64,000 bases of DNA from Hymenobacter jejuensis (lineage in GTDB: Bacteria > Bacteroidota > Bacteroidia > Cytophagales > Hymenobacteraceae): the NCBI RefSeq assembly GCF_006337165.1, contig NZ_CP040896.1:62001-126000 (forward strand), in the 5' to 3' direction. How positions within the stretch are numbered: position 1 is the stretch's first letter; each line of letters begins with the position of its first letter. Position numbers and translations under genes: made by a program. The notes under the pieces were generated by a model. That model saw nothing but the letters and a program-made list of their open reading frames with translations. It made no database searches and was not told the DNA's origin. Positions 28,212-37,912 of this stretch are shown piece after piece.

Positions 28212-28730
28212 TTATCGATCACGCTTGCCGCGATTTTTTTCCTTGGCTGTTGATGTCGGCATCAAACTTACTACCACTGGCAGGAAGTTACTGGCAAACA
28301 ACTCTTTGTCCTGATACCCTCCGTAGCTATATAATATGGCGTTGGTACCGGCTGGGGCTTGCAGCGTGTACTTCCCTTCAGCGTCGGTAATGGTGAGGGC
28401 AGCCGATCCCTTCAGGCTCACCGTCACGCCGGCCATTGGTAGATTCTGTTCGTTCGTGACCCGTCCTGTTATAAGCACAGGCTTCATGTGTGCCACTGCG
28501 TCGAGCTTTGATTTCTCAACAATAGCGGAGGCAGGCTCGGCAGATGCCGTGTTTGCAAAATCAGGGGCAGTGCTAACCGTTTCTTTATCAGGCCTTTGCT
28601 CATTAATGGATGCAGGCGACGTTACGGGCACAACAGCCAATTGCGGCTCGGTATTTCCAGATTGTGCCACGGCCACCGAAGTAAGAAACAACGAAGCGAG
28701 AACGGCGAGGGAGCGGAGTAGGTAGCGCAT
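28212..28730 (-). CDS. Exported carboxypeptidase-regulatory-like domain protein
   Basis: A 172-residue protein with a signal peptide (MRYLLRSLAVLASLFLTSVAVAQ, cut after AVAQ). A variable Pro/Glu/Ser/Thr linker covers about residues 24-80, and residues 85-160 form a CarboxypepD_reg-like beta-sandwich (VLITGRVTNEQNLPMAGVTV, ITDAEGKYTLQAPAGT). Such domains begin many TonB-dependent receptors in Bacteroidota, but no receptor follows here, so this one stands alone. The positively charged tail is NRGKRDR. Its function is unknown. Confidence 0.75.
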   Translation of the reverse strand: MRYLLRSLAVLASLFLTSVAVAQSGNTEPQLAVVPVTSPASINEQRPDKETVSTAPDFANTASAEPASAIVEKSKLDAVAHMKPVLITGRVTNEQNLPMAGVTVSLKGSAALTITDAEGKYTLQAPAGTNAILYSYGGYQDKELFASNFLPVVVSLMPTSTAKEKNRGKRDR

Positions 28731-29052
28731 GGGCGTAAGTAGACAGGAGTAATTGCTGATCTAAATTCTTACTCTTCTAAGCGCTGAAAAAGGCTACTGC
28801 TTAACCCAATGTGACCGTAAGATTTTCCGCAAAACATATAACAATTGCGATACAATGGCCCTCCTTTCATTTGCCGCGATGGTTGAGCTATAGGATTATA
28901 GAATTATTCAGAGCAAATGTGACTTAATAGCCCTTATAAATTGACTGATTTTAAGAAAACAGTTTTGGCTTTGAAATGCGTCGGCAAGCGAGCTCCCCTC
29001 CTTTGAACCCCTCGTCGTTTTGCCTGCTCATCTCCCCTGCCTACCTTTGCCC
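28731..29052. other. Intergenic region between the regulatory-domain gene and guaA
   Basis: About 320 bases separate the divergent genes. Apart from the guaA promoter at the right end I see no RNA, repeat or gene in it; the left part is moderately AT-rich. Confidence 0.6.
29019..29049 (+). promoter_or_regulatory. Promoter of guaA, giving a leaderless or nearly leaderless start
   Basis: TTTG (29019-29022), a 19-base spacer, and TACCTTTG (29042-29049) fit the consensus fully. The guaA ATG is only 3 bases after the element, so transcription would begin at or very near the start codon. Confidence 0.7.
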
Positions 29053-30585
29053 ATGCCGCAACAAATTCTGATTCTCGATTTTGGCTCCCAGTACACGCAG
29101 CTCATTGCCCGACGCATTCGCGAGCTGAACGTCTACTGCGAGATTCATCCATATACACACGCCCCGGACCTCACTGAGGACATCCGGGGCGTGGTGCTTT
29201 CGGGCTCGCCGTGCTCCGTACGCGACCCCGAAGCCCCAAATCCCGATCTTAGCCGCTATTTGGGCCGGGTACCGGTTCTGGGCATTTGCTACGGCGCGCA
29301 ATTGCTGGCTCACCAAGCCGGGGGCGAGGTGTTGCCAGCCACCATTCGCGAGTACGGGCGCGCCCGGCTTAGCCACCTCGACCGCAGCAATGCGTTGGTG
29401 CGTGACCTGAGCCTCGATTCGCAGGTTTGGATGTCGCACGGCGATACCATTAAGGTGCTGCCGGCCGGGTTTGAAATCATCGCTAGCACGCCTGAGGTTG
29501 ATGTAGCCGCTTATCACCTTGAGGGGCAGCCTACTTACGGAATCCAGTTTCACCCCGAAGTAACGCACTCGAGCGAAGGCAAAACGCTGATGCGCAATTT
29601 CGTGGTGGATATCTGCGGCTGCGACCAAAGCTGGACTCCGGAACACTTTGTGGACAGCATGGTGCTGGCGCTCCAACACACCATCGGCCCCGATGAAAAA
29701 GTTATTTTGGGCCTTTCGGGGGGCGTCGATTCGTCGGTGGCGGCGTTGTTGCTGCACCGCGCCATCGGCGATCGGCTTTATGGTATTTTTGTCGACAACG
29801 GCCTGCTGCGTAAAGACGAGTACGAGGGCGTCTTGCACGCGTATAAAGGCCTGGGTCTCAACGTACAGGGCGTGAATGCGTCGCAGGAATTCTACTCGGC
29901 CTTGGCAGGTCTCTCCGATCCCGAGCAGAAGCGCAAAGCCATCGGCCGCACCTTTATCGAAGTCTTTGACCGTGAGGCACATAAAGTAGAAGGTGCAAAG
30001 TGGCTGGCCCAAGGCACCATCTACCCCGACGTGATCGAGTCGGTGTCGGTGAAAGGGCCGGCCGTGACCATCAAGAGTCATCACAACGTAGGTGGCCTCC
30101 CCGACCGCATGAACCTCAAAATTGTGGAACCCCTGCGGGCTTTGTTTAAAGATGAAGTGCGACAAGTGGGTGATACTCTGGGACTTCCGCACAACATCCT
30201 GCACCGACATCCTTTTCCCGGTCCGGGGTTGGCCATTCGCATTCTCGGCGACATCACGCCGCAGAAAGTAGATCTGCTCCAGCGCGCCGACGCCATTTTC
30301 ATCGATTCGTTGCGCCAAACCGGCCTTTACGACCAAGTGTGGCAAGCGGGCGTGATGCTGCTGCCGATCCAGAGCGTAGGTGTAATGGGCGACGAGCGCA
30401 CGTATGAGCAGGTAGTGGCGTTGCGCGCCGTAACCAGCGTCGACGGCATGACTGCCGACTGGGCCCACCTGCCCTACGACTTTCTGGCCGACGTGTCGAA
30501 CAAAATCATCAACCAAGTGCGCGGTATCAACCGCGTGGTGTACGATATTTCGTCGAAGCCGCCGGCTACCATTGAATGGGAATAG
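29053..30585 (+). CDS. guaA: GMP synthase (glutamine-hydrolysing)
   Basis: Converts XMP to GMP with glutamine and ATP. The 510-residue protein starts at ATG 29053 ([20 protein letters not shown]). The amidotransferase half has [11 protein letters not shown] with the nucleophile Cys and [12 protein letters not shown] with the catalytic His-Glu. The synthetase half has the PP-loop [13 protein letters not shown], and the C-terminal dimerisation domain ends [10 protein letters not shown] terminator follows. A long antisense ORF covers the same region but is a frame shadow. Confidence 0.97.
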   Translation: MPQQILILDFGSQYTQLIARRIRELNVYCEIHPYTHAPDLTEDIRGVVLSGSPCSVRDPEAPNPDLSRYLGRVPVLGICYGAQLLAHQAGGEVLPATIREYGRARLSHLDRSNALVRDLSLDSQVWMSHGDTIKVLPAGFEIIASTPEVDVAAYHLEGQPTYGIQFHPEVTHSSEGKTLMRNFVVDICGCDQSWTPEHFVDSMVLALQHTIGPDEKVILGLSGGVDSSVAALLLHRAIGDRLYGIFVDNGLLRKDEYEGVLHAYKGLGLNVQGVNASQEFYSALAGLSDPEQKRKAIGRTFIEVFDREAHKVEGAKWLAQGTIYPDVIESVSVKGPAVTIKSHHNVGGLPDRMNLKIVEPLRALFKDEVRQVGDTLGLPHNILHRHPFPGPGLAIRILGDITPQKVDLLQRADAIFIDSLRQTGLYDQVWQAGVMLLPIQSVGVMGDERTYEQVVALRAVTSVDGMTADWAHLPYDFLADVSNKIINQVRGINRVVYDISSKPPATIEWE

Positions 30586-30601
30586 CGCGCGTTTGGCAAA
30601 T

Positions 30602-30639
30602 AAAAAAAGGCTGCTGGCTTTACGTCAGCGGCCTTTTTT
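30602..30639 (+). terminator. Terminator after guaA
   Basis: A GGCTGCTGGC / GTCAGCGGCC stem (with G-U pairs) flanked by A and T runs, 16 bases after the guaA stop. Confidence 0.8.
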
Positions 30640-30706
30640 ATAAAAGCTTGGTAGTCTTTAATGTGCAGTCATTAGGGCACTCTTCTGATTTCTTTTGCAG
30701 ACAATA

Positions 30707-31405
30707 ATGCGGATTCATTGCCTCCAGCATATTTCTTTCGAGACGCCCGGCAGCATCCTCGAATGGGCCGAGCAACACGGATGTGAGCTTACGGTTACCC
30801 GCTTGTTCGAGTCCGAACCAAGTTTTCCTGACCCTGCTCAGTTTGATTTGCTCATCGTGTTGGGCGGGGCAATGAGTGTGCACGACGAAGCGGTTTTCCC
30901 GTGGCTCCGAGCTGAAAAAGCGCTTCTACGGACGGCAATTGAGTTGGGGAAGCGCGTGTTAGGGATTTGCCTCGGGGCACAGCTCTTGGCCGAAGCTCTA
31001 GGTGGCCGCGTGTATGCTAATGCGGAGCCGGAAATTGGCTTTCTGCCGATTCAGTTTGCTCCCGAGGCCGCGCAGCACCCCGTATTCCGCCATGTTTCTT
31101 TGGCTTCCACAGTGATGCACTGGCACGGCGAAACCTTCTCATTACCGGCCAGCGCAACCGTTCTGGCTTCTTCGCAAGCCTGTGAAAACCAGGCATTTGC
31201 TTACGGCACAAAGATAGTCGGCGTACAATTTCATCCGGAATTGACGGAAACCATTCTCGATCAGATGCTTACGCACGATGCCCACGAGCTGATACCTGCA
31301 CCCTTTGTGCAAACTGAGCAGCAGATTCGGGATGGAGTTTATAAGCTGGCAGAAAGCCGCAAGATGCTGTTTGGGATATTGGACGCGTATTCTATAAACA
31401 TTTGA
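30707..31405 (+). CDS. Class I glutamine amidotransferase-like protein
   Basis: A 232-residue GATase1 protein. LGICLGAQLLAEALGG carries the nucleophile cysteine and VGVQFHPELTE the His-Glu pair. The N-terminal IHCLQHISFETPGSILEWA is typical of stand-alone GMP synthase-like amidotransferases of unknown substrate. ATG 30707 is preferred over TTG 30695. It lies downstream of guaA but beyond a terminator. No ammonia-accepting partner is next to it. Confidence 0.85.
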   Translation: MRIHCLQHISFETPGSILEWAEQHGCELTVTRLFESEPSFPDPAQFDLLIVLGGAMSVHDEAVFPWLRAEKALLRTAIELGKRVLGICLGAQLLAEALGGRVYANAEPEIGFLPIQFAPEAAQHPVFRHVSLASTVMHWHGETFSLPASATVLASSQACENQAFAYGTKIVGVQFHPELTETILDQMLTHDAHELIPAPFVQTEQQIRDGVYKLAESRKMLFGILDAYSINI

Positions 31406-31430
31406 ATGTCAGATTTTTATAGAATAATCT
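31399..31430. repeat. Copy of an AT-rich post-gene motif
   Basis: CATTTGAATG followed by TCAG and an AT tract containing TTATAGAA. A very similar sequence starts at 35913. Here it overlaps the stop codon of the GATase gene. Confidence 0.5.
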
Positions 31431-31450
31431 ATTACATAAAAACCAGATAA

Positions 31451-32137
31451 TCAATTAGTTGTGGCGGTATCACCTGCTCGACCGAGCTGCCGCACCGTCA
31501 TGTACCCTAGCAGCAGAAAAACGCCAAAGAGTAACGTGACGCCCCAAGTGCCGCGGTGCGCAAATGGATGCAGCACCCGGTTGAGGATGTCGTAGAAAAG
31601 CTCCAGTGGGTTAGTGATCACATCCCAGCTATTGAAACGCATGTAGCGGCCCAAATACACGCCAAAGCTACTGAGCATCAGCGCGATTGTGGCAAACAGC
31701 CAACTGGCTGCCACGCCCAACCTACGTTGTACCAAGGCCTGCATATCCAGCAGCGAAGCGTAAGCCAGCATCAGTCCGTTCCAGGCGCAACTCAGGATTA
31801 GGGCCAGGTCATACCAATACGGCACGCCAACGCGGGGCTCGAGGTGGAAAAGGTCGGTGAGAATGTACGGTGCGTTCGGAAAAAACAGCATCCATACCGC
31901 TCCGACTGGCAGCAATACCCGGGCGCGCAATGGCCCGGCCGCTGTGCCCAGCATGGTGCTCATGCCAAACGGGATGAGCGCCAGAAACAGATTCCACAAC
32001 AGAAAAATAAAGGTGAGCTGGTGCGTCATGAACACCCGAAGCGTAATCAGCACCACGCTTAAGGTGAGGGATGCCCCCAAAATAAACAGGAGACTAAGCC
32101 GTTGGCGCAGGGCGTGGGCAGGAGGTGTAAAATCCAT
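31451..32137 (-). CDS. DUF1361 membrane protein
   Basis: A 228-residue integral membrane protein with about six hydrophobic segments. The conserved DUF1361 phrases are MLFFPNAPYILTDLFHL near residue 85 and YLGRYMRFNSWDVITNP near residue 165. The function of the family is unknown. It converges with the GATase gene across a 45-base AT-rich gap. Confidence 0.85.
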   Translation of the reverse strand: MDFTPPAHALRQRLSLLFILGASLTLSVVLITLRVFMTHQLTFIFLLWNLFLALIPFGMSTMLGTAAGPLRARVLLPVGAVWMLFFPNAPYILTDLFHLEPRVGVPYWYDLALILSCAWNGLMLAYASLLDMQALVQRRLGVAASWLFATIALMLSSFGVYLGRYMRFNSWDVITNPLELFYDILNRVLHPFAHRGTWGVTLLFGVFLLLGYMTVRQLGRAGDTATTN

Positions 32138-32488
32138 TATCTAAACTCTGGTGAACTAAGTAGCAACAACGAAACCAGTGCGGCAACTTATGCATTTCAG
32201 CTACCCTACTACGAGAAATCCGTGCGGAAAGCTGAAGATGGGCATGGCCTTGGTTTGATAAGATATTGAATACTAGAGCATAGGGTTGCTTAACGGTCGC
32301 AATTGCGTTGAACAAGCTGGTGCCGTTAGGCTGCTTAGTTTTGGCATGGTTCAGGTAAAATAGTGCTTCTCAAAAGCGCTTTGCGGGGCTAAAAATTACC
32401 TTCCCCGCCGTTCCTGCGTACCTTTGCTACTACGGAAAACTTCTGTCGCGACTGCGTTTATTTCTTGTTTCTAACTCTGGCTCCTCGC
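32138..32488. other. Divergent intergenic region
   Basis: About 350 bases between the DUF1361 gene and the LppC-like gene. It holds a TACCTTTG -7 element at 32419-32426 for the plus-strand gene. Nothing else is recognised. Confidence 0.55.
32419..32426 (+). promoter_or_regulatory. -7 element of the LppC-like gene
   Basis: TACCTTTG, a full match to the -7 consensus, 62 bases before the ATG; no -33 TTTG at the expected distance. Confidence 0.5.
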
Positions 32489-34516
32489 ATGAGGCATCTC
32501 TTCGCTCTGCGGTTTTTCTGTGTCTTGCTGGCGGCCCCCTTTACTGCCCAAGCTCAGCAACCAACTACTCGCCCGGCCACTACGCCCCCACCGCGCACGG
32601 CCACCCCGCCGAAGACCACTACCCCCACCGTGAAGCCTGGAGCCGCCGCCAAGCCTGGCACAACCTCAGGGACCAAAACCACTACCGCGCCTACGGGCAC
32701 GGCGTCGCCAAAAACCAGTGTTCCGGCCAAGACAAGCTCCGCACCTGCCAAAACGAGCGTGCCAGCCAACACCTCTGCAATCACCAATAAATCAACGACT
32801 TCCGTCACCGCTGATCCTTCGCCGACTGGTGCAGCCAAAGCTGCGGCTCCAGCGGCGAAACCCCAGCCGCCCCTGCCCGCTAACTTGGGTTCCAGCGATC
32901 AGTCGGTGCGGTATCAGAACGGTAAAACGCTGATTAACCAAGCTCGCTACGACCTCGCGATGCAGGAATTGGAGCCGCTTACAGCCCCGGCTGCCAAGTT
33001 TGCCAAGGCCCCAGAAGCGGCTTATCTCTACGCCGTGGCAGCTACCCGCGCCAAAAAGTGGGCCGATGCCGAGCAAATGCTCAATTTGCTGCGCACCGAG
33101 TATCCGTCGTGGCCCGGCATGCCGGATGCATTTTTTCTGCAGGCGCAGGTTTCCTTCGAGCAAGCCGAGCCGGACAACGCTTTGACCGTGCTCAACCAAA
33201 TTCCGACGGGCCAGCTAGACGCCGAGCGGGAGAACATGAAGGCAACTTACCTGCCCCGCATTAAAGACAAACCCTTGTTTCAGAACTTGTTGCGCAAATA
33301 CCCGCAAGATGCCGCTGTGGGCCGCGCCTACGCCAACAAGCTCGTCAGCGATGGCTGGTATACCGACGCCGACAAAAGCACCCTCGATCAGCTCATCACC
33401 CAATTCAGCCTCGACCGCAACCGCTATACGCCGCGGCCGCGGGCCATCAAGAAAAGCAGCTACAATGTAGCCGTGCTGCTGCCTTTCGAGTTTAACGATC
33501 CAAGCTGGGAGAAAATCCGAAAGAATCAGTTTGTATCGGATTTGTATGCCGGAATGCGCATTGCGCAGGACTCGCTTCAACGTGAGAACCGCCCTGTACA
33601 GCTGTTTGCTTACGATACCGGCGCCGATACCCTCCAGCTCAAGCAGGTGCTAGCGCTGCCCGAACTAGCCGGCATGGACATGATTATCGGACCGGTTTAC
33701 AAATCGGGCAGTAAGATCTTGGCGCGCTACGCCCGCGAGCGTCAGATCCTGTGTGTCAACCCTTTATCTCAGGACGGCGAGTTGGTGCTCGACAACGAGT
33801 GGCACTACTTGTTTGAACCCAGCAATATCACCCAAGCCCGCCAGGCCGCACAGTTTGCGTTTTCGCATTTCACGGGCCGCACGGCTGTCGTTATCTACGA
33901 AGACACCAAGAACGAAACGGCGTTCGGACAAGCTTATAAAGCTGCTTATGAGGCTTTAGGCGGCAAAGTACAAGTGTTGCGCATGGTCGATTCCGACGCT
34001 GAGGAAGCACTTAATACAGCTTTTTCGGGCATCGATTTGAAAACGGTTGGGCATTTGGTTGTTGCTTCGGATAACCGGAAAGCCGGGCCGTATGTGATGG
34101 GCCTGCTGCAAGCCCAAGGAGCTCGCATTCCGTTGATTACCTACGCTTCGTGGCTGGAAAACCCGCGCATCAGCCTGGGCCAGCTCGACGCCCGCGACGT
34201 CTATTTCATCGATCCTCACCACCTCGACAAGACGGCTTTCGGCGTGCGGCGCTTCCGGCAACTATACATACAGCGACAGAATCTGCCGCCTTCCGTTTTT
34301 GCCAACATCGGCTTCGAGCTGCTCTACTACTTCGGCTCCCAGCTGCACCAGTTCGGGCCGGCTTTCCAGCAAAATCTGGCGGCTTCGGGGCCCGTTTCGG
34401 GGTCTGTGTTTCAAGGCATCGGATACCCCAACGGGGCGCATGACAACCAGTACGTGCCCATCACCAAACTCGAGCACCTAGAAATCGAGGTACTGAACCC
34501 CGTCGGCCTGCGGTAG
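32489..34516 (+). CDS. Exported LppC-like protein with Peripla_BP_6 domain
   Basis: A 675-residue protein from ATG 32489 with a signal peptide (cut near TAQAQ). Residues about 25-140 are a Pro/Thr/Ala/Lys-rich linker. A TPR-like helical part follows (LINQARYDLAMQELEPL, AEQMLNLLRTEYP). The C-terminal about 350 residues form a periplasmic-binding fold (VAVLLPFEFNDPSW, DMIIGPVYKSGSKIL, HLVVASDNRKAGPYVMGLL). The order TPR plus Peripla_BP_6 resembles LpoA/LppC, which activates peptidoglycan synthases. Whether it has that role in Bacteroidota is not known. Confidence 0.75.
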   Translation: MRHLFALRFFCVLLAAPFTAQAQQPTTRPATTPPPRTATPPKTTTPTVKPGAAAKPGTTSGTKTTTAPTGTASPKTSVPAKTSSAPAKTSVPANTSAITNKSTTSVTADPSPTGAAKAAAPAAKPQPPLPANLGSSDQSVRYQNGKTLINQARYDLAMQELEPLTAPAAKFAKAPEAAYLYAVAATRAKKWADAEQMLNLLRTEYPSWPGMPDAFFLQAQVSFEQAEPDNALTVLNQIPTGQLDAERENMKATYLPRIKDKPLFQNLLRKYPQDAAVGRAYANKLVSDGWYTDADKSTLDQLITQFSLDRNRYTPRPRAIKKSSYNVAVLLPFEFNDPSWEKIRKNQFVSDLYAGMRIAQDSLQRENRPVQLFAYDTGADTLQLKQVLALPELAGMDMIIGPVYKSGSKILARYARERQILCVNPLSQDGELVLDNEWHYLFEPSNITQARQAAQFAFSHFTGRTAVVIYEDTKNETAFGQAYKAAYEALGGKVQVLRMVDSDAEEALNTAFSGIDLKTVGHLVVASDNRKAGPYVMGLLQAQGARIPLITYASWLENPRISLGQLDARDVYFIDPHHLDKTAFGVRRFRQLYIQRQNLPPSVFANIGFELLYYFGSQLHQFGPAFQQNLAASGPVSGSVFQGIGYPNGAHDNQYVPITKLEHLEIEVLNPVGLR

Positions 34517-34585
34517 GTTATACCCGCGCCACCGGTTTACATTTCCGAGCTGAAGCTTTCTTGCTTGTTCTTCAAATCCGTTTCT

Positions 34586-35911
34586 ATGTCAACTCCCGTT
34601 TCCCCTTCTCCTGAACTCACCCTCGCTACCAGCGACGCCTTGTTCACGCGTGCCAAAGACCACATTCCGGGCGGGGTCAACTCGCCGGTACGGGCTTTTC
34701 GAGCCGTGGGCGGTCACCCCGTGTTCATGCAGTCGGCCAAAGGCGCATGGCTTACCGATGTCGATGGCAATCAGTACGTTGACTTCATCAATTCTTGGGG
34801 ACCTATGATTCTGGGGCATGCGCCTGAGGTCGTGTTAGCGGCTGTGCAGCAGGCTATTCCGGGGTCATTGTCCTTCGGAGCACCTACCCGGCGCGAAGTG
34901 GAAATGGCAGAATTGATCAAGCAAATGGTGCCCAGCATCGAAAAGGTGCGGCTGGTCAATTCGGGTACGGAAGCCACCATGTCGGCCATTCGGGTGGCGC
35001 GGGGCTACACCGGCCGCGACAAAATCATCAAGTTTGAAGGCTGCTACCACGGCCACGGCGATTCCTTCCTGATCGCGGCGGGCAGCGGCGCCCTCACGCT
35101 GGGCACCCCCGATTCGCCTGGGGTTACGGAAGGCGTGGCCCGCGACACAATAACGGTTCCGTACAACGACCTCGACGCCGCCCGCAAAGCCATTGAAGTC
35201 AACGAAGGCCAGGTTGCCGCACTCATCTTGGAGCCAGTAGTGGGCAATATGGGTTTGGTGGCACCCGTAGAAGGCTATTTGCAAGGCTTACGCAGCTTGT
35301 GCACGCAGCATGGCATCGTCCTGATATTCGACGAAGTAATGACGGGGTTCCGGTTGGCCCGCGGCGGCGCGCAGGAGCTGTACGGCATCACGCCCGACAT
35401 GACCACGCTGGGCAAAATCATCGGCGGCGGCATGCCAGTAGGTGCCTACGGAGGCCGCCGCGAGATCATGGATTGCGTGGCCCCCGCGGGCAAAGTTTAC
35501 CAAGCTGGTACGCTGTCCGGCAACCCCATTGCCACGGCGGCTGGTATTGCCCAACTAACGTATCTGCAACAGCACCCGGAACTCTACGACGAGCTCAACC
35601 GCATTACCACGCGCATCGTGGACGGCACGCGGCAGATTACGCAGGAACTGGGCCTGAACTATACCGTCAATCAGGTTGGCTCCATGTTCAGCGTATTCTT
35701 TACGTCCGAGCCAGTAACGGACCTAGAGAGCGCTAAGACCGCTGATTTAGAAGCCTTTGGCCGTTATTTCCGGGCGATGCTGCATCGCGGCATTTACTTA
35801 GCCCCTGCTCAGTTTGAAGCCCTATTTGTATCTACAGCCATCACCGATGAGCTGGTGGACCTCTATCTGAATGCCTGCCGCGAATCTATGCGCGAAGCGC
35901 ATGGGTTATAA
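34586..35911 (+). CDS. hemL: Glutamate-1-semialdehyde 2,1-aminomutase
   Basis: Makes 5-aminolevulinate from glutamate-1-semialdehyde for heme synthesis. The 441-residue PLP enzyme has HIPGGVNSPVRAFRAVGG near the N terminus, VNSGTEATMSAIRVARG, FDEVMTGFRLA, and the PLP lysine in TLGKIIGGGMPVGAYGG (K277). ATG 34586 gives the usual start; an ATG at 34565 would add seven residues. An AT-rich motif and a terminator follow the stop. Confidence 0.95.
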   Translation: MSTPVSPSPELTLATSDALFTRAKDHIPGGVNSPVRAFRAVGGHPVFMQSAKGAWLTDVDGNQYVDFINSWGPMILGHAPEVVLAAVQQAIPGSLSFGAPTRREVEMAELIKQMVPSIEKVRLVNSGTEATMSAIRVARGYTGRDKIIKFEGCYHGHGDSFLIAAGSGALTLGTPDSPGVTEGVARDTITVPYNDLDAARKAIEVNEGQVAALILEPVVGNMGLVAPVEGYLQGLRSLCTQHGIVLIFDEVMTGFRLARGGAQELYGITPDMTTLGKIIGGGMPVGAYGGRREIMDCVAPAGKVYQAGTLSGNPIATAAGIAQLTYLQQHPELYDELNRITTRIVDGTRQITQELGLNYTVNQVGSMFSVFFTSEPVTDLESAKTADLEAFGRYFRAMLHRGIYLAPAQFEALFVSTAITDELVDLYLNACRESMREAHGL

Positions 35912-35912
35912 C

Positions 35913-35943
35913 CATTTGAATGACAATTAGTTATAAAAATAAG
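35913..35943. repeat. Copy of an AT-rich post-gene motif
   Basis: CATTTGAATGACAATTAG then TTATAAAAAT, closely like the copy starting at 31399 and sharing CAATTAGTTATA with the spacer at about 45263-45274. It begins two bases after the hemL stop. Confidence 0.5.
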
Positions 35944-35961
35944 AGTTAAAATAACTAGTTA

Positions 35962-36021
35962 AAGCTTCGCCAACTCAGATAGCAGCCTCCACGGCAAGCT
36001 ATTAGGTTGGCGAAGCTTTTT
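35962..36021 (+). terminator. Terminator after hemL
   Basis: Perfect 13-bp arms AAGCTTCGCCAAC (35962-35974) and its complement (36006-36018), with a 31-base loop and a T run. Confidence 0.7.
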
Positions 36022-36130
36022 CGTTAAGAATAACATCGGGCTTTCCCATTTGCAGGGTAGTTTTTCTGGCTACCCGCTAATTCACGCTGATTTATCGGCA
36101 TTCGCTGCTGAAACGGCAAGCAACAGCGGT

Positions 36131-36138
36131 TACCTTTG
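36131..36138 (+). promoter_or_regulatory. -7 element upstream of the 36161 gene
   Basis: TACCTTTG, full match to the -7 consensus, 22 bases before the ATG. Confidence 0.5.
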
Positions 36139-36160
36139 TAGCTAAACTGCCTTTGCCGCT

Positions 36161-37024
36161 ATGCTCCGACTTCGCCCCTTATCTTTGGTGTTTCTGCTGC
36201 TGTGGCTCGCCGTACCTGCAGCGTTGCGGGCCCAATCCGAAACGCCGGCTGCCGCCAACAAACGCCTGTTCGACCGTTCCGTGGACGAGCTTAATTTCCA
36301 GACCATGGAAACCGTGTACGATAAGTCGTTCACGCGCCGCAAGTTTCCGGTTACGCTACGTACCCACGAGCAGCGCCGCCAGTTCGATGACTACGCCGGC
36401 AATGCCGAGCTCAAGCGGTTGTTTCTAAATTACAACGACATAGCCGAGCGCTTCAAAGGCCACTTTGGCAAAGGCCGCACCGATTTAGCCGAATTTCAGA
36501 AGCAGCTAAACGCCATTCTGATCGACAAAAACTTTGAGTTTTTCATTCGCGTGCTGCCTCGCGACGAACGTGTGGCGCTCATTCGCTCGCTCCAACGGGT
36601 GATCAAACAGGCGACGGCGCAGTTTAACGCCTCCGAAGATCCCGCTCCTGAGGAAGTAGCCGACGATGGCGCCGCCGTGCCGCCTGCCGACGGAGGCACC
36701 GAGTCGGTGGCCGCAGCGCCCGTTGAGGACCCCGCACCGCGCCCCGAAGGCAATCTGGCCGAAACCGGTTCGGCGGCCTCGGCTCCTGCACTGCGCGCTT
36801 CCGATGCGCCTTCCGCTCACGACTGGCTCGATTACCTGACGTTGGTCGTGGCCGGTGCTTCAAGCCTAATGCTATTGTATCTGATAACCAGCGTCTTGCC
36901 AGATTTGCGCGCGCGCATCGATAGCTTGGCCGATGATCTGGAGCAGCAACAAACCGGCGTTCGGCCCGCCCGCCGCCCAACTGGTGCTCTTCCCGAAGAT
37001 CGCTACGACGACGAAAACGAATAA
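36161..37024 (+). CDS. Exported or membrane-anchored protein of unknown function
   Basis: A 287-residue protein with a signal peptide (VPAALRAQ), a helical body at about residues 30-155 (ETVYDKSFTRRKF, LFLNYNDIAERFKGHFGKGR), an acidic Pro/Ala/Glu linker at about 155-220, and one transmembrane segment near 228-246 (LTLVVAGASSLMLLYLITSV), followed by a short charged tail. This suggests a periplasmic domain held in the inner membrane. No family recognised. It precedes dcd by 93 bases on the same strand. Confidence 0.7.
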   Translation: MLRLRPLSLVFLLLWLAVPAALRAQSETPAAANKRLFDRSVDELNFQTMETVYDKSFTRRKFPVTLRTHEQRRQFDDYAGNAELKRLFLNYNDIAERFKGHFGKGRTDLAEFQKQLNAILIDKNFEFFIRVLPRDERVALIRSLQRVIKQATAQFNASEDPAPEEVADDGAAVPPADGGTESVAAAPVEDPAPRPEGNLAETGSAASAPALRASDAPSAHDWLDYLTLVVAGASSLMLLYLITSVLPDLRARIDSLADDLEQQQTGVRPARRPTGALPEDRYDDENE

Positions 37025-37117
37025 ATACGAATGCCGCAGGATAAGCTGCAAAGCACCGAAAGCGTGACAGAACAGCCTCAGCAGCAACAAGATTGATAAT
37101 CTCTGAAGTAAGACCGC

Positions 37118-37654
37118 ATGATCCTCACCGACCAGCAGATCCTCGCCGAAATCGAGCGTGGCAATATTGTTATTGAACCGTTTGATCCGGCCTGCCTCGG
37201 CACCAATTCGTACGACGTTCACCTTGGCCGCTACCTCGCCACCTATCGCGACGCGGTATTGGATGCGCGCCGCCATAATGAAATCGACGTGTTTGAAATT
37301 CCTGCCGAAGGCTTTGTGCTTCAGCCCAATACGCTCTATTTGGGCGTAACGGAAGAGTATACCGAAAGCCACGCGCAGGTTCCTTTTCTGGAAGGCAAGT
37401 CAAGCGTCGGCCGGTTGGGCATTGATATTCATGCTACGGCGGGCAAAGGCGACGTGGGGTTTTGCAACACGTGGACATTAGAAATATCTGTTACTCAAGC
37501 CGTTAGAATCTATAGCGGCATGCCTATCGGCCAGCTTATCTATTTTGCCGTGCAGGGCGACGTCAACACGTTTTACAACCGAAAAGCCAACGCCAAATAC
37601 AACGAGCGCACCGACAAGCCGGTCGAATCGATGATGTGGAAGAATAACTGGTAG
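37118..37654 (+). CDS. dcd: dCTP deaminase
   Basis: Converts dCTP to dUTP for thymidylate synthesis. The 178-residue protein has GTNSYDVHLGRYLATY, EGKSSVGRLGIDIHATAG (substrate-binding Ser-Arg region) and GFCNTWTLEISV, which carries the catalytic glutamate of the Dcd/Dut trimer fold. Full length with a normal start. Confidence 0.93.
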   Translation: MILTDQQILAEIERGNIVIEPFDPACLGTNSYDVHLGRYLATYRDAVLDARRHNEIDVFEIPAEGFVLQPNTLYLGVTEEYTESHAQVPFLEGKSSVGRLGIDIHATAGKGDVGFCNTWTLEISVTQAVRIYSGMPIGQLIYFAVQGDVNTFYNRKANAKYNERTDKPVESMMWKNNW

Positions 37655-37686
37655 ATTCCGCTGCCGTCGCAGCGCCGATGATGCAA

Positions 37687-37731
37687 CAAGCCCCTTTCCC
37701 ACAACGCTATAAGCAGCGGGAAAGGGGCTTG
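37687..37731 (+). terminator. Terminator after dcd
   Basis: A perfect 14-bp stem CAAGCCCCTTTCCC with its complement, loop 17 bases, followed shortly by a T-rich stretch. Confidence 0.7.
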
Positions 37732-37912
37732 GCATTTTAAAAGCGGCGGCCCATTACCCCGCCCAAAGCGATTCGGCCTCTTCAATCCATTCAAGGTTTT
37801 TAAACTCACTGGCACAGTTTTTCGTTAGTTTATGTACAAGCGCCGCGTTCCTTAGTGTTGTGCAGCGTGTTGGCCGTGACTGATTAACAGGAAACTAAAC
37901 GCTATGATACCG

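Noticed and set aside
29041-30516. A 491-codon open frame on the minus strand
   Set aside because: It lies opposite guaA, which is certain; the protein is His/Val-rich as expected from the complement of a GC-rich gene and shows no known motif.
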